Below are positions 41,319 to 51,240 of a stretch of 64,000 nucleotides of DNA, piece after piece. The notes beneath the pieces were generated by a model, which was not told where the DNA came from, did no database searches, and saw nothing but the letters and a program-made list of their open reading frames with translations. Within the stretch, counting starts at the first letter, position 1. The number at the start of each line of letters is the position of its first letter. This DNA is from Anaerolineae bacterium (lineage in GTDB: Bacteria > Chloroflexota > Anaerolineae > Aggregatilineales > Phototrophicaceae), in NCBI GenBank assembly GCA_022824365.1, contig JAJEAA010000020.1:248001-312000 (forward strand). Direction: 5' to 3'. The position numbers and the translations under genes were made by a program.

Positions 41319-42842
41319 ATGTCCGCGGTTCCCCTCTCGTTTGAAATCCGCCATGCCAGCAAAGCCTATGGCGGCGTTCGGGCTTTAGTCGACGCCGATC
41401 TCGACCTGGTCGGCGGCGAAGTACACGGCTTGATCGGCGAAAATGGCGCGGGCAAGTCGACGCTGATTAAATTGCTGGCGGGCTTGGAAGCGCCCGACCG
41501 CATGGACGCGCGCTTAAATGGCGGCGCCATCGAAATCGGCGACTCCGCCGCGGCTTACCGCCTGGGATTGCGTTTCATCCATCAAGAGTTGAATATCGTG
41601 CCGGCGCTGAGCGTCGCCGAAAATCTTTTCATCAATAATCCGCTGCCCCGCCGCGGCGGAGTTTTTGTGGATTGGCGGGCGCTCTACCGCCGGGCGGACG
41701 AAGCGCTGCATTCGCTGGGCATCCGCCACATCAATCCGCGGCTTCCTGCTTCGAGTTTGAGCGCGGGCGACGCCATGCTGGTCAAAATCGCCAGCGCCTT
41801 CATCGGCGAAGCGGATAGCGGCGAGCCGCGCATCATGATCATGGACGAGCCGACCGCCGCCTTGAACAGCGCCGAGGTCGCGCTGCTCTTTGATGTGATC
41901 GACCGCTTGCGCGCCCGCGGCGACGCCCTGCTTTACGTCACGCACCGGCTTGATGAACTCTTCCGCATCGCCCAGCGGGTCACAGTCATGCGGGATGGGC
42001 GCATCATCAACAGCCACGCCATCGCCGAGACCAGCACATCGGAACTGATTACTGAGATGACGGGGCGCAGCGTCGCCGATAGAAAGGCTGGCGCGAGCGT
42101 CTCTTCTGGCAAAGGCTCGCCACGGCTGACTGTCCGCGGATTGCGGACGGATGCGGTCGCTCATGCCAGCTTCAGCTTGGGACCTGGCGAGATCCTGGGC
42201 ATTGCCGGCTTGGTCGGCTCCGGACGGACGGAATTGCTCCACGCCCTCCTCGGCATTGACCCGCTTCTCGCTGGCAGCATTGAGCTTGACGGACGGACGC
42301 TCCCAACCTTGTCGCCGGCCAAAGCCTGGCAGCTCGGCATCGCCTATGTGCCGGAGGAACGGCGCTCGCAAGGACTTTTCCTGGGGGATCGCGTCAGCCA
42401 GAACATTACCGCGCCGCACCTTGACCGGCTAAGCTGGCTCAAGACCTTCTTGAAACGAGGCGAAGCCAATAATCTGAGCCGGCATTTGGGCGAGGCGGTC
42501 CGCCTCAAGAGCGCTGGCATCGGGCAGCGGGCGCGCCAACTGAGCGGCGGCAATCAGCAGAAGCTTCTCTTCGCGCGCGCCATCCTGGCGCAACCACGCC
42601 TGATTCTGCTGGACGAGCCGACGCGCGGCGTCGATGTCGGCGCGAAATACGATATCTACCGCCTCATCCGGGAGTTGGCGGCCGATGGCGCAAGTATTCT
42701 CATGGTCTCATCGGAATTGGACGAACTCATTGCGCTCTGCGACCGTATCCTCCTCATGCGCAAGGGACGCGCGGCGGAAGACTTGCAAGCCGCCGGTTTG
42801 ACGGAAAATCAGCTTCTCGAGCGCTGTTATGCTTTCCAGTAG
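41319..42842 (+). CDS. Sugar ABC transporter ATPase, two-domain RbsA type
   Basis: This 507-residue protein has two nucleotide-binding domains. The first has Walker A GENGAGKST (about residue 45), a degenerate signature SLSAGDAML, Walker B IMIMDEPTAAL and switch VTHRLDEL. The second has no true Walker A (GLVGSGRTEL), a complete signature LSGGNQQK and Walker B LILLDEPTRGVD. This asymmetric pattern is normal for the RbsA/MglA family. It energises the permease that follows. No clear ribosome-binding site is seen before ATG 41319. The gap to the permease start is only nine bases. Confidence 0.9.
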   Translation: MSAVPLSFEIRHASKAYGGVRALVDADLDLVGGEVHGLIGENGAGKSTLIKLLAGLEAPDRMDARLNGGAIEIGDSAAAYRLGLRFIHQELNIVPALSVAENLFINNPLPRRGGVFVDWRALYRRADEALHSLGIRHINPRLPASSLSAGDAMLVKIASAFIGEADSGEPRIMIMDEPTAALNSAEVALLFDVIDRLRARGDALLYVTHRLDELFRIAQRVTVMRDGRIINSHAIAETSTSELITEMTGRSVADRKAGASVSSGKGSPRLTVRGLRTDAVAHASFSLGPGEILGIAGLVGSGRTELLHALLGIDPLLAGSIELDGRTLPTLSPAKAWQLGIAYVPEERRSQGLFLGDRVSQNITAPHLDRLSWLKTFLKRGEANNLSRHLGEAVRLKSAGIGQRARQLSGGNQQKLLFARAILAQPRLILLDEPTRGVDVGAKYDIYRLIRELAADGASILMVSSELDELIALCDRILLMRKGRAAEDLQAAGLTENQLLERCYAFQ

Positions 42843-42851
42843 GGCAGCGGC

Positions 42852-43913
42852 ATGAAGGATCGGGAATCGACGGGACCGGCGCGCGCCGCCTTCTCGCCGG
42901 AGCGTTTCCTGCGCCGTTACGGCACCTTGGTCGGCTTCATTTTGATTGTGGTCTTTTTCTGGACGCAGCGGCCCGGGACTTTCATGACCATCCCCAATTG
43001 GGTCAATATAACCCGGCAGATGAGCATCCTCGGCGTGGTCGCGTTCACCATGACCATCGTCATGGTCACAGGCGATTTCGACCTCAGCATCGGCGCGATG
43101 GCCAGCCTGGTTGGCATCGTGGCCGGGACGACCTTTCAAAACGACGGGGCGGTCGGGACCGCGGTGGCGCTGAGCTTGCTGGCGGGCGTGGCGGGCGGCT
43201 TGCTCAACGGGGTATTGGTCGCCTATATTGGCATTTCGGCCTTTGTCGCCACGCTGGGCACATTGACCGTATTTCGCGGCTTGGCGCTGTATATCAGCGG
43301 CGGCGCTTCGATCTATGGGCGCGTTATACCGGCCGAGTTTTCCAGTTTTGGGCGCGGCGCCATCCCGCTCGGCAAAATTGGCGCTACCGACCTGGCGCTG
43401 CCCAACCTCACCATTCTGGCGATCCTCGCGCTCATTCTCGTTTTCATCATCCTCAATTACACGATTGTCGGGCGTCGCCTTTACGCCATCGGCGGCAATA
43501 TGGAAGCGGCGCGCTTCGGCGGGATCCGCATCAATCGCCTGCGTCTGCTCAGCTTTGTCATCAGCGGGCTGGGCGCGGCAGTAGCGGGCTTGATGCTGTT
43601 CAGCCGCCTGTCCACCGCCCACCCCACTCAGGGTGAAGGGTTGATGCTGCAAGCGATCGCCGCTGTCTTCCTCGGCATGACCCTGTCCGAAGAGAGCCAG
43701 CCCAATGTCGGCGGCACCCTCATCGGCGTGCTGATTCTTGGCGTGCTGGCGAACGGCTTAACGCAGATGCAAATTGACACTTACATCCAACAGATATCCA
43801 CCGGCGCTATCATCATCCTGGCAGTGACGCTGAGCAGCTTGTCGGGGCAGCAGCGGCATTACGGGCGCTGGCTGCGGCGGCTATTGCGACGGCTGCCGCG
43901 GGAGGGCGATTGA
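42852..43913 (+). CDS. Rbs-type sugar ABC transporter permease
   Basis: This 353-residue membrane protein has the RbsC motif VMVTGDFDLSIGAMASLVGIVAG, the helix AYIGISAFVATLGTLTVFRGLALYISGG and the coupling segment FGGIRINRLRLLSFVISGLGAAVAGL. About ten helices are predicted. The basic C-terminus (HYGRWLRRLLRRLPREGD) is cytoplasmic. Its stop overlaps the kinase ATG (TGATG). Confidence 0.9.
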   Translation: MKDRESTGPARAAFSPERFLRRYGTLVGFILIVVFFWTQRPGTFMTIPNWVNITRQMSILGVVAFTMTIVMVTGDFDLSIGAMASLVGIVAGTTFQNDGAVGTAVALSLLAGVAGGLLNGVLVAYIGISAFVATLGTLTVFRGLALYISGGASIYGRVIPAEFSSFGRGAIPLGKIGATDLALPNLTILAILALILVFIILNYTIVGRRLYAIGGNMEAARFGGIRINRLRLLSFVISGLGAAVAGLMLFSRLSTAHPTQGEGLMLQAIAAVFLGMTLSEESQPNVGGTLIGVLILGVLANGLTQMQIDTYIQQISTGAIIILAVTLSSLSGQQRHYGRWLRRLLRRLPREGD

Positions 43914-45382
43914 TGGGCGCGCCCTGGCTCGTCATTGATATCGGCAGCAGCAGCGCGAAAGCGGCGCTTATCGCCGACGGCGCGATTCTGCGTTCGGCCT
44001 CGGCCGCCTATGCCACGCGGGTCGGCGATGCCGGCTTGGTGGAGCAGGAGGCGAATGACTGGTGGAAGGCGGTTGTGACCGTCTGCCGGGAAATAGCAGA
44101 GCCGGCGCCGCTCTCCGGCATCGTCCTCACCGGGCAGATGCAGGATGTTATCCTGGTCGACGAACAGGCAAAGCCCCTGCGCCCGGTCATCCTCTACAGC
44201 GATGCGCGCGCCAAGAGCCAGATCGAGCGCGTTCATGAACGGGTCAGCCCGGCCGAGCTCATCGCCATCACCGGCAACGAGCAAACAGCCGGCAGCCTTT
44301 TGGCCAAGCTGCATTGGCTGCGGGAGCATGAACCGGGGAGCATCAGTCGCGCCGCCCGGTTGCTTTTCGGCGGAGCTGATTTCATTGCCGCGCGGATGAC
44401 GGGCGCCCCCGCCGCCGATGCCACCACCGCCAGCACCACCGGCTTGTGGGATCTGCGCGCGCATAAATTGCTTGATGTGGCGCTGCTGCGGCGCTTGGAA
44501 CTTGACTGGCTGGGCGCCTTGTTGCCCAAGGTTGTCCGCGGCGGAGAACAGGTTGGCAGCTTGACAACAGGCGCGGCTCAGGCTCTGGGCTTGCCGGCGG
44601 GCGCGCCCGTCTATCTCGCGCCGGGCGATGCCGGGGCAGCCACGATTGGCGCGGGCTGTGGCGAGCCGGGTCCGGCTTATGCCTATGTTGGCACGAGTGG
44701 CTGGGTCGGTTTCACCGCTCGCGACATTGGCGCGGCTTCCGCTGGCGCGCTCACATTAGTGCATCCCAAACGCGGCTGCTTCGTGCAGGTTGTGCCGATG
44801 ATGACGAGCGCTGGCAATTTGGATTGGCTGCAAGGTATTTTCTCGAGTCACAACCATGACGATATTATTGCGGCGGCGCTGGCGCGGACGCCGAGCGATC
44901 TGATATTCCTGCCGTATTTGCATGGCGAGCGCGCGCCTTTCAATGATCCCTTGGCCCGCGGCGCTTTCATCGGCATCTCCGGCCGAACTGAAAAAGCCGA
45001 TCTCTGGCGCGCTTTGCTGGAAGGCATCATCTTCGCCTATCGCCATACGCTCAGCGCCCTCGCGTCGCCCTTGCCTGCCAAGCTCACGCTGATCGGCGGC
45101 GGCGCGCGGAATGCCGGCTTGAATCAACTCTTCGCGGATATTATCGGTCTGCCTGTGCATCTGCCGCCAGCGGCGGAAAATGCCGGTCTCCACGGCGCCT
45201 TGCGCGCGGTCGAAGTGACGCTCGGCATCCGCCAGGACTACGCCATCTCGCCCGCGTCGGATACGCGGATCCTGCAACCGAGCCCGCGCCATCAAGATCA
45301 TTTCAGGCGCAAATACCAGGTTTTCCTCGACGCTTATCAGGCGCTCAAACCCTTGTTTCAGCAAATGGCAACTAACGATTGA
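43913..45382 (+). CDS. FGGY-family sugar kinase (xylulokinase-like)
   Basis: This 489-residue protein has N-terminal VIDIGSSSAKAALI, then VLTGQMQDVILVDEQAKPLRPVILYSDARA, ATTASTTGLWDLRA, the second-domain GDAGAATIGAGCG and VGTSGWVGF, and the ATP-site LIGGGARNAGLNQLFADIIGLPVHLP. The order fits the xylulokinase branch. ATP phosphorylates the imported ketose or polyol in the cytoplasm. ATG 43913 overlaps the permease stop. It is the last gene of the importer operon; a promoter follows. Confidence 0.9.
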   Translation: MGAPWLVIDIGSSSAKAALIADGAILRSASAAYATRVGDAGLVEQEANDWWKAVVTVCREIAEPAPLSGIVLTGQMQDVILVDEQAKPLRPVILYSDARAKSQIERVHERVSPAELIAITGNEQTAGSLLAKLHWLREHEPGSISRAARLLFGGADFIAARMTGAPAADATTASTTGLWDLRAHKLLDVALLRRLELDWLGALLPKVVRGGEQVGSLTTGAAQALGLPAGAPVYLAPGDAGAATIGAGCGEPGPAYAYVGTSGWVGFTARDIGAASAGALTLVHPKRGCFVQVVPMMTSAGNLDWLQGIFSSHNHDDIIAAALARTPSDLIFLPYLHGERAPFNDPLARGAFIGISGRTEKADLWRALLEGIIFAYRHTLSALASPLPAKLTLIGGGARNAGLNQLFADIIGLPVHLPPAAENAGLHGALRAVEVTLGIRQDYAISPASDTRILQPSPRHQDHFRRKYQVFLDAYQALKPLFQQMATND

Positions 45383-45400
45383 CCCCGCCGCTTGCCTTCC

Positions 45401-45429
45401 TTGACAAAAGCATTGCGCCGCGTTAGTAT
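45401..45429 (+). promoter_or_regulatory. Near-consensus sigma-70 promoter of the E2/E1/SorC operon
   Basis: TTGACA (45401-45406) and TAGTAT (45424-45429) with a 17-base spacer. It is one of the best promoters in the window and overlaps or precedes a palindromic operator. Confidence 0.75.
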
Positions 45430-45431
45430 CC

Positions 45432-45464
45432 GTGTAATTGTACTATAAGTGTGCAATTGCACAC
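45432..45464. promoter_or_regulatory. Tandem palindromic operator, candidate SorC-family binding site
   Basis: GTGTGCAATTGCACAC (45449-45464) is a perfect 16-base palindrome; a related half, GTGTAATTGTAC, lies at 45432-45443. They are immediately downstream of the -10, where a repressor would block initiation. The SorC regulator is encoded in the same operon, so autoregulation is likely. Confidence 0.6.
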
Positions 45465-45483
45465 ATCGGTCCGGGAGCGTATC

Positions 45484-46773
45484 ATGGCGGAAGCCATCAT
45501 TCTGCCGAAGCTGGGCAACACGGTCGAGAGCGCCATCATCCTGGCTTGGCATGTGGCTGTGGGAGACCGCGTCGCGCCCGGCGATCTGCTCTGTGAAATC
45601 GAGACGGACAAGGCGACTCTGGAAATCGAAAGCACAGCGGCCGGCCTATTGTTGGCGCAGCTTTGCCAAGCCGGCGATGAAGCGCTGGTGATGAGTAATA
45701 TCGCCGTCGTCGGCGAGCCGGGCGAATCGGTCGCGGAGTTCCTGCCCGAAAACGCGGCATCCGCGCCAGAGTCCGATTCCCAGCCGTCCCACATTCCCGC
45801 TCCGCAAGCGACGCCTGCGCCAAATCGCGGAAGTCCGGCTATTTCTCCGCGCGCGCTGAACCTGGCGCGGCGCAAAGGCGTCGACTACGAAACCCTGAGC
45901 GGCAGCGGACCAGGGGGGCGCATCATCGAGCGCGATATCGAGGCGGCTCTGCGCGAGCGCGTCAAGGTCACGCCGGTCGCGCAGGCCATGTTGGACAGCG
46001 GCGAATTCAAGCTGGGCGAGAAAGGGTCGGACGACGGCCGCGTGACTAAAGCTGATCTTGTGCCGGCGGTCCCGGCCGAGCCAGGCCTCACCAGGATCCC
46101 GCTGAGGGGCATCCGCAAGACCATCGCCAAGCGTATGCTGGAATCGCTGCGGACGACCGCCCAACTCACCCTGAACGCATCGGCCGATGCCCGAGCCTTA
46201 CAAACCTTGCGCCGCCGCCTGAAAGAAAGCGATGCGTCTCTCGGCTTGCGCGAGGTGAATATTAACGACCTGCTGCTCTTCGCCATCGCGCGGACGCTGC
46301 CCGCTTTCCCTGCGTTGAATGCGCTCTTCGAAGACGACGTCATCACCCAGCACGAGGCGGTACACCTGGCCATGGCGGTGGATACCGAACGCGGCTTGCT
46401 CGTGCCAGTAATTCCTAAGGCCGACAGCCTGAGCCTGAAGCAACTCTCGGCTGAGGCGAAACGACTGGCTGAGGCTTGCCGCGCCGGCAAAGTCAAACCC
46501 GATGAGCTGACCGGCGGCAGTTTCACCGTCAGCAACCTGGGCGCCCTCGGCATCGAGCAATTCACGCCGGTGCTGAATCCGCCGCAGGTCGCCATCCTTG
46601 GCATCGGCAGCATCAACTTGAAGCCGATGCAAATGGGCGAGGGCGTCGAGTTCATTCCGCATATCGGGCTTTCATTGACCATCAATCATCAGGTCGTCGA
46701 TGGCGCGCCGGCCGCCCGTTTCCTGCAGCGGCTTTCGCAGAATCTAGCGCAGATCGACCTGCTCGGATTTTAA
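45484..46773 (+). CDS. 2-oxoacid dehydrogenase E2 (dihydrolipoamide acyltransferase)
   Basis: The 429-residue protein has an N-terminal lipoyl domain with the lipoylated Lys K43 ([10 protein letters not shown]) and a Pro/Ala/Ser-rich linker. Two peripheral-subunit-binding-like segments ([33 protein letters not shown] and a degenerate [31 protein letters not shown]) come before the acyltransferase domain. The catalytic H402-x3-D406-G motif is in [14 protein letters not shown]. It transfers the acyl group from E1 to CoA. ATG 45484 has GGGAG at 45473-45477. It precedes fused E1 in the same operon; an E3 gene is not present. Confidence 0.9.
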   Translation: MAEAIILPKLGNTVESAIILAWHVAVGDRVAPGDLLCEIETDKATLEIESTAAGLLLAQLCQAGDEALVMSNIAVVGEPGESVAEFLPENAASAPESDSQPSHIPAPQATPAPNRGSPAISPRALNLARRKGVDYETLSGSGPGGRIIERDIEAALRERVKVTPVAQAMLDSGEFKLGEKGSDDGRVTKADLVPAVPAEPGLTRIPLRGIRKTIAKRMLESLRTTAQLTLNASADARALQTLRRRLKESDASLGLREVNINDLLLFAIARTLPAFPALNALFEDDVITQHEAVHLAMAVDTERGLLVPVIPKADSLSLKQLSAEAKRLAEACRAGKVKPDELTGGSFTVSNLGALGIEQFTPVLNPPQVAILGIGSINLKPMQMGEGVEFIPHIGLSLTINHQVVDGAPAARFLQRLSQNLAQIDLLGF

Positions 46774-46833
46774 CGAGACGCATAGCAAAAATGACTTTCA
46801 CGAATATGATTACTTGCACAATGTCGAAAAAAG

Positions 46834-46870
46834 TCTCCCCCATTGCAATGGGGGAGATTTAGAGGGGGTA
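46834..46870. repeat. Family A palindrome supplying the E1 ribosome-binding site
   Basis: GTCTCCCCCATTGCAATGGG continues with GGAGATTTAGAGGGGGT. The arms CTCCCCCATTG and CAATGGGGGAG are perfect complements. The GAGGGGGTAGG end lies 10-20 bases before ATG 46882 of the E1 gene. Confidence 0.75.
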
Positions 46871-46881
46871 GGTATTCCCGA

Positions 46882-49344
46882 ATGCCAAAGTCACTGACCA
46901 TCGACCCGGCCGAAGCGCGGCAACGCGCCGTCATCCGCGCGCCCGAGATCCCGGTCAACGCCTACGTCTCCAATCCGGAAGCCGAAGCCGCTCGCTATTC
47001 CCGCGCCGAACTGGTCGATGTCTACGGCGACATGCTGCTCATCCGCGAGTTCGAGACCGCCCTCGACAACTTCAAGAAGCGAGGCGCTTACCGTGGCATT
47101 CCCTACAATCATGCCGGCCCGGCGCATCTGTCCATCGGGCAGGAGGCGGCTGCTGTCGGACAATGCCTGGCGCTTGACCCGGGGGACTTCATCCTTGGCT
47201 CGCATCGCAGCCATGGCGAGATCCTGGCGAAAGGTCTGGCCGCCATCCGCAAGCTGGATGAGGACAGGTTGCTGGATATTATGGAGCGCTATATGGGCGG
47301 CGCGGCTTTGCGCGTCGTCGAGGCGATCACGGACTTCGCGGATATTCGCTCCCTGGCGCGGAGCTGGCTGATCTATAGCGCCTATGCCGAGATCTTCGCC
47401 CGCGAGACCGGCTTCAACAAAGGCATGGGCGGCTCCATGCACACCTTCTTCCCGCCCTTCGGCATCATGCCCAACAACGCCATCGTCGGCGGCTCGGCTG
47501 ATATCGCCGTCGGCATGGCGCTATTCAAACGCATCAATCGCGCGCCCGGCATCGTCATCGCCAATATCGGCGATTCTTCCATCGCCAGTGGTCCAGTCTG
47601 GGAAGCGATGAACTTCGCCGCCATGGATCAGTATCACACGCTTTGGGATCCCGAACTCGGTGGCGCGCCGCCGATCCTCTTCAACTTCATGAATAACTTC
47701 TACGGCATGGGCGGGCAACCGCAAGGCGAAACCCTCGGCTTCGGCATGTTGGCGCGGGTTGGCTTGGGCGTCAATGCCGCCGCCATGCACAGCGAACGCG
47801 TCGATGGTTATGATCCGCTCGCCGTCGCCGACGCCACCCGGCGCAAGAAAGCGCTGCTGCTCGCCGGCGCGGGACCAGCCCTGCTCGATGTCATCACCTA
47901 TCGCTACTCGGGCCACTCGCCCAGCGATGCCTCATCCTACCGCGGCCGCGACGAGATTGACCTCTGGCGCGCCCAGGACTCCATTCGCGGCTTCGGCGAG
48001 TACCTCTGCGCCAACGGGCAGGCCGATGCGACGCTGCTGGAAGACCTGCAAGCCGGCGTCATTGAGCAGGTGGTCGCGGCTGTTGCGGCCGCCGTCGATC
48101 TAGGACGCTCGCCGCGACTGGATCCGACCGGTGATGCCATCGGCGCGCTGATGTTTTCGGACGCAACAGCAGATGCGCTTGATACGCGCGAGCCGGAAGT
48201 CTTGCAGCCTATCAACGAGACGCGCTTGGCTGTGACCGCGGCCAAGCAGCGCTTCGCTTATGACGAGCGGGGCGAGCCGCATCCCAAGCTCAAAACTGTG
48301 ACCTACGCCGAAGCCATCTTCGAGGCGATGCTGCATCGCTTCTACAGCGACCCGACCATGATCGCTTTCGGCGAGGAGAATCGCGATTGGGGCGGCGCTT
48401 TCGGCGCTTATCGCGGCTTGACCGAAGCCATCCCCTACCACCGGCTTTTCAACAGCCCCATCTCGGAAGCGGCCATCGTCGGCGCGGCCGTCGGCTATGC
48501 TCTGGCTGGCGGACGCGCCGTGCCCGAGTTGATGTACTGCGATTTTATGGGGCGGGCCGGCGATGAGATCTTCAATCAGATGGCCAAGTGGCAAGCCATG
48601 TCGGCCAATGTGCTGCGGCTGCCGCTGGTGCTGCGCGTCTCCGTCGGCATGAAATACGGCGCGCAGCACTCGCAAGATTGGAGCTCCATCGTCGCCCATA
48701 TCCCCGGCTTGAAAGTCTACTTCCCAGCCACGCCTTATGACGCCAAAGGCATGCTCAACCGGGCGTTGCGGGGGACTGATCCGGTCATCTTCTTCGAGAG
48801 TCAACGCCTCTACAGCCAGCCGGAGACGCTTTTCCCGGGCGGCGTCCCGGTCGATTATTACGAGGTCGATGAAGGCGAGCCTTATGTGCATCGCTGCGGC
48901 AGCGACATCAGCATCATCACCATCGGCGCGACCCTCTACCGCGCCCTGGAAGCGGCGGAGAAGCTGGAGACTGAACACGGCATCAGCGCCGAAGTCATCG
49001 ACGCCCGCTTCCTTAATCCGCTGAATTACGCGCCTCTGGCGGAATCGGTCAAGAAGACCGGCAAGGTCCTGCTCGCCTCCGACGCCAGCGAGCGCGGCTC
49101 CTTCCTGCATACGCTGGCGTCGAATATCAGCCAGCTCGCCTTCGACCATCTCGATGGACCAGTGGCGGTGCTCGGCGCGCGCAACTGGATCACCCCGCCG
49201 GCGGAACTGGACGAGAGCTTCTTCCCCGGTCCCGACTGGATGATAGACATTATTCATCAGCGCCTGCTGCCCCTGCCCGGTTATCAGCCCAAGACGGCGC
49301 AAGATTCGGGCGAGATCATTAGACGAAACCGGGCTGGGGTCTGA
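46882..49344 (+). CDS. Fused E1 alpha-beta subunit of a 2-oxoacid dehydrogenase
   Basis: The 820-residue protein has an E1 alpha half (residues about 1-460; [49 protein letters not shown] and thiamine-diphosphate motif GDSS..NFMNN starting near residue 230). The E1 beta half (from about residue 470) reads [77 protein letters not shown] and [15 protein letters not shown]. Fusion removes the subunit boundary usual in alpha2beta2 enzymes. It decarboxylates a 2-oxoacid (pyruvate, branched-chain or acetoin-like) and acylates E2. ATG 46882 is chosen; the longer frame lies in the repeat. Confidence 0.9.
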   Translation: MPKSLTIDPAEARQRAVIRAPEIPVNAYVSNPEAEAARYSRAELVDVYGDMLLIREFETALDNFKKRGAYRGIPYNHAGPAHLSIGQEAAAVGQCLALDPGDFILGSHRSHGEILAKGLAAIRKLDEDRLLDIMERYMGGAALRVVEAITDFADIRSLARSWLIYSAYAEIFARETGFNKGMGGSMHTFFPPFGIMPNNAIVGGSADIAVGMALFKRINRAPGIVIANIGDSSIASGPVWEAMNFAAMDQYHTLWDPELGGAPPILFNFMNNFYGMGGQPQGETLGFGMLARVGLGVNAAAMHSERVDGYDPLAVADATRRKKALLLAGAGPALLDVITYRYSGHSPSDASSYRGRDEIDLWRAQDSIRGFGEYLCANGQADATLLEDLQAGVIEQVVAAVAAAVDLGRSPRLDPTGDAIGALMFSDATADALDTREPEVLQPINETRLAVTAAKQRFAYDERGEPHPKLKTVTYAEAIFEAMLHRFYSDPTMIAFGEENRDWGGAFGAYRGLTEAIPYHRLFNSPISEAAIVGAAVGYALAGGRAVPELMYCDFMGRAGDEIFNQMAKWQAMSANVLRLPLVLRVSVGMKYGAQHSQDWSSIVAHIPGLKVYFPATPYDAKGMLNRALRGTDPVIFFESQRLYSQPETLFPGGVPVDYYEVDEGEPYVHRCGSDISIITIGATLYRALEAAEKLETEHGISAEVIDARFLNPLNYAPLAESVKKTGKVLLASDASERGSFLHTLASNISQLAFDHLDGPVAVLGARNWITPPAELDESFFPGPDWMIDIIHQRLLPLPGYQPKTAQDSGEIIRRNRAGV

Positions 49345-49346
49345 GC

Positions 49347-50312
49347 ATGATCGACAGCGCGCAGCACGAACTCTTGGCAAAGGTGGCGGCCATGTATTAC
49401 GAGCGCGAACTGACGCAGAGCCAGATCGCTGCGGCGCTGGATTTGTCGCGCGTGAAGGTTTATCGGCTATTGAAAGAAGCGCGCGAAACCCAGGTGGTGC
49501 GTATTTTGATCGACTATCCGCTCAAACGGGCGGGCGAGCTGGAAGAGCGGCTTATGCGGCGTTTTGGCTTACGACAGGCGCTCGTGCTGGGGGGCGGCGC
49601 GACCGATGGCGCCTTGCTGCTGCGGCAGATCGCGCAGTTGGGCGCGCGTTATCTCGAAAGCCTGCTGGCCGACGCATCGAGCTTGTCGATCTGCTTCGGC
49701 AGCAGCACCTACGAAGTCATCAACGCCATCCGCCCGGACTTCCAAGCCAATATCAAAGTCCTGCAAGCCACCGGCAGCCTCTCCCACGCGCTCAAGGAAT
49801 TCGACAGTTCGGCGCTGACCCGTCAACTGGCGCAGAAGCTGGGCGGGGAAGCGCTTTACCTGTCCTGCCCGCTGCTGGCGGATGACGCCGAAGCAGCCGC
49901 CATCATCCGCGAACAAGCGGTCGTCGCGAGAACACTCGAACAGGTGCGCCGCGCTGATATCGCCCTGGTCGGCATCGGCGATCTCGATCCCGCGTCCTCC
50001 GGCTTCCTGCGCGCTGGCGTGGCGGATTCCGAGCAACTGCGGGCTTATCGCGCGGCGGGCGCGGTCGGTGATATGGCTTGGCAGATCTTCGACCGCGACG
50101 GACAGCTCTTTCCCTGCGCGCTCAATCGGCGCATTATCGGCGTGACGCTGGACGAATTGAGCGCTCTGCCGCAAACTATTGCGGTAGCGGCCGGCGTCAA
50201 CAAAGCGACCGCCATCGTCGGCGCCCTGCGCTCCGGCGCGCTCAACGTGCTCTGCACTGACGAAGCTACCGCAATACTTATATTGGCGGATAAAATGCAG
50301 GGACGTCCGTAA
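49347..50312 (+). CDS. SorC-family sugar-responsive transcriptional regulator
   Basis: This 321-residue protein has an N-terminal helix-turn-helix (LAKVAAMYYERELTQSQIAAALDLSRVKVYRLLKEARE, residues about 9-46). The C-terminal sugar-phosphate-binding SorC domain follows, with SLSICFGSSTYEVINAI, DIALVGIGDLD and VAAGVNKATAIVGALRSGALNVLCTDEATA. Members respond to phosphorylated sugars. It begins two bases after the E1 stop, so it is in the E2/E1 operon and likely controls the operator at 45432-45464. Confidence 0.88.
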   Translation: MIDSAQHELLAKVAAMYYERELTQSQIAAALDLSRVKVYRLLKEARETQVVRILIDYPLKRAGELEERLMRRFGLRQALVLGGGATDGALLLRQIAQLGARYLESLLADASSLSICFGSSTYEVINAIRPDFQANIKVLQATGSLSHALKEFDSSALTRQLAQKLGGEALYLSCPLLADDAEAAAIIREQAVVARTLEQVRRADIALVGIGDLDPASSGFLRAGVADSEQLRAYRAAGAVGDMAWQIFDRDGQLFPCALNRRIIGVTLDELSALPQTIAVAAGVNKATAIVGALRSGALNVLCTDEATAILILADKMQGRP

Positions 50313-50323
50313 CCATTAGATAT

Positions 50324-50349
50324 GTAGGGGCGACTCTTGAGTCGCCCGT
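50324..50349. repeat. Family B short palindrome after the SorC gene
   Basis: GTAGGGGCGACTCTTGAGTC followed by GCCCGT; GGGCGACTC and GAGTCGCCC pair perfectly (one G outside). It fills most of the gap to the next gene. Confidence 0.65.
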
Positions 50350-50369
50350 AAAACACCCGGAGAAATACT

Positions 50370-51158
50370 ATGCCCATAGGCAAGGTCACACAGCAGGTCA
50401 AAATCGCCGCCGGTCTGTTCTGGGCGGATTACGCCGTGCTCGGCGCGCAAGTCCGCGATTTGGAAGCGGCCGGCGTCGACTGGCTGCACATTGAAGTCCG
50501 CGATGGCAAGTATATGGATTTCGCCATGCCCCGCGGCGGCTACGATATCATCGAGGCGACCTGCAACAGCACCGGGCTTGAGGTCGAAGCGCAGTTGCAG
50601 ATGCTGCGCCCGAACTTCAGCGTCTTCGATCAACTGGCCGATCTCGGCGTCAGCCTCATCAGCCTGCCGCTGGAAACGACGGACGAGATGATCTTCCAGA
50701 ACATCACCTACATCAAAGAGAAGCTCGGGCTTAAAGTCGGCGTCTGGGCTTGGCAGGGGGCGCCGGCTGTCGCCTTCGAGCAGTTCATCCATCCCTACAT
50801 CGACATCATCGAATATGAGAGCCGCGCGCCTTTCTGGAAGCGGACCACTGGCAGCAAAAGCCCGCATACCATCGACCCCATCGTGGTCGATACCGTTCGC
50901 AAATTGCACGACATGATCGCGGCGGCCGGCTTGGAAGATCGCATCGAACTGATGGAGGATGGCGGTTTGAATACGAGCAACGTGGCGCAGTTCATCGAAG
51001 CGGGCATGACTGTCGGCGAATTCTCGTCGCCGCTGCTGAAGGGTCCCGCCGGCAAGCTGCAACCGGGCACGGGCGACATCGCCGCCGCTGTGCAAAATCT
51101 GCGCTCCGTCATGCGCGACGCCAGCGACAAATTTCGCGATGAACGCGGGCTGAAATAA
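50370..51158 (+). CDS. Ribulose-phosphate 3-epimerase-fold protein (divergent)
   Basis: The 262-residue protein aligns with the Rpe (beta/alpha)8 barrel: KIAAGLFWADYAVLGAQVRDLEAAGVDWLHIEVRDGKYMD corresponds to the Rpe start. HIEVRDG replaces HVDVMDG, and an ELMEDGGL segment sits where DGGI occurs. The central VxPG-type metal Asp region is absent, and WAWQGAP stands where MxVxPG is expected. I infer an epimerase-like isomerase on a ketose or phosphorylated sugar, but catalytic residues are altered. ATG 50370 is preceded by GGAG. It lies downstream of the SorC gene in the same direction. Confidence 0.7.
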   Translation: MPIGKVTQQVKIAAGLFWADYAVLGAQVRDLEAAGVDWLHIEVRDGKYMDFAMPRGGYDIIEATCNSTGLEVEAQLQMLRPNFSVFDQLADLGVSLISLPLETTDEMIFQNITYIKEKLGLKVGVWAWQGAPAVAFEQFIHPYIDIIEYESRAPFWKRTTGSKSPHTIDPIVVDTVRKLHDMIAAAGLEDRIELMEDGGLNTSNVAQFIEAGMTVGEFSSPLLKGPAGKLQPGTGDIAAAVQNLRSVMRDASDKFRDERGLK

Positions 51159-51178
51159 ATCGCCGCTACGTCGAAAAA

Positions 51179-51224
51179 AGCCCCCTCCATGATGCTTCGG
51201 GGAGGGGGTTTGGGGGTGGGGTGG
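51179..51224. repeat. Family A palindrome before the oxidoreductase gene
   Basis: GCCCCCTCCATGATGCTTCG followed by GGGAGGGGGTTTGGGGGTGG. The arms CCCCCTCC and GGAGGGGG are complementary. Confidence 0.7.
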
Positions 51225-51240
51225 GACAAAGGAGGCACAC

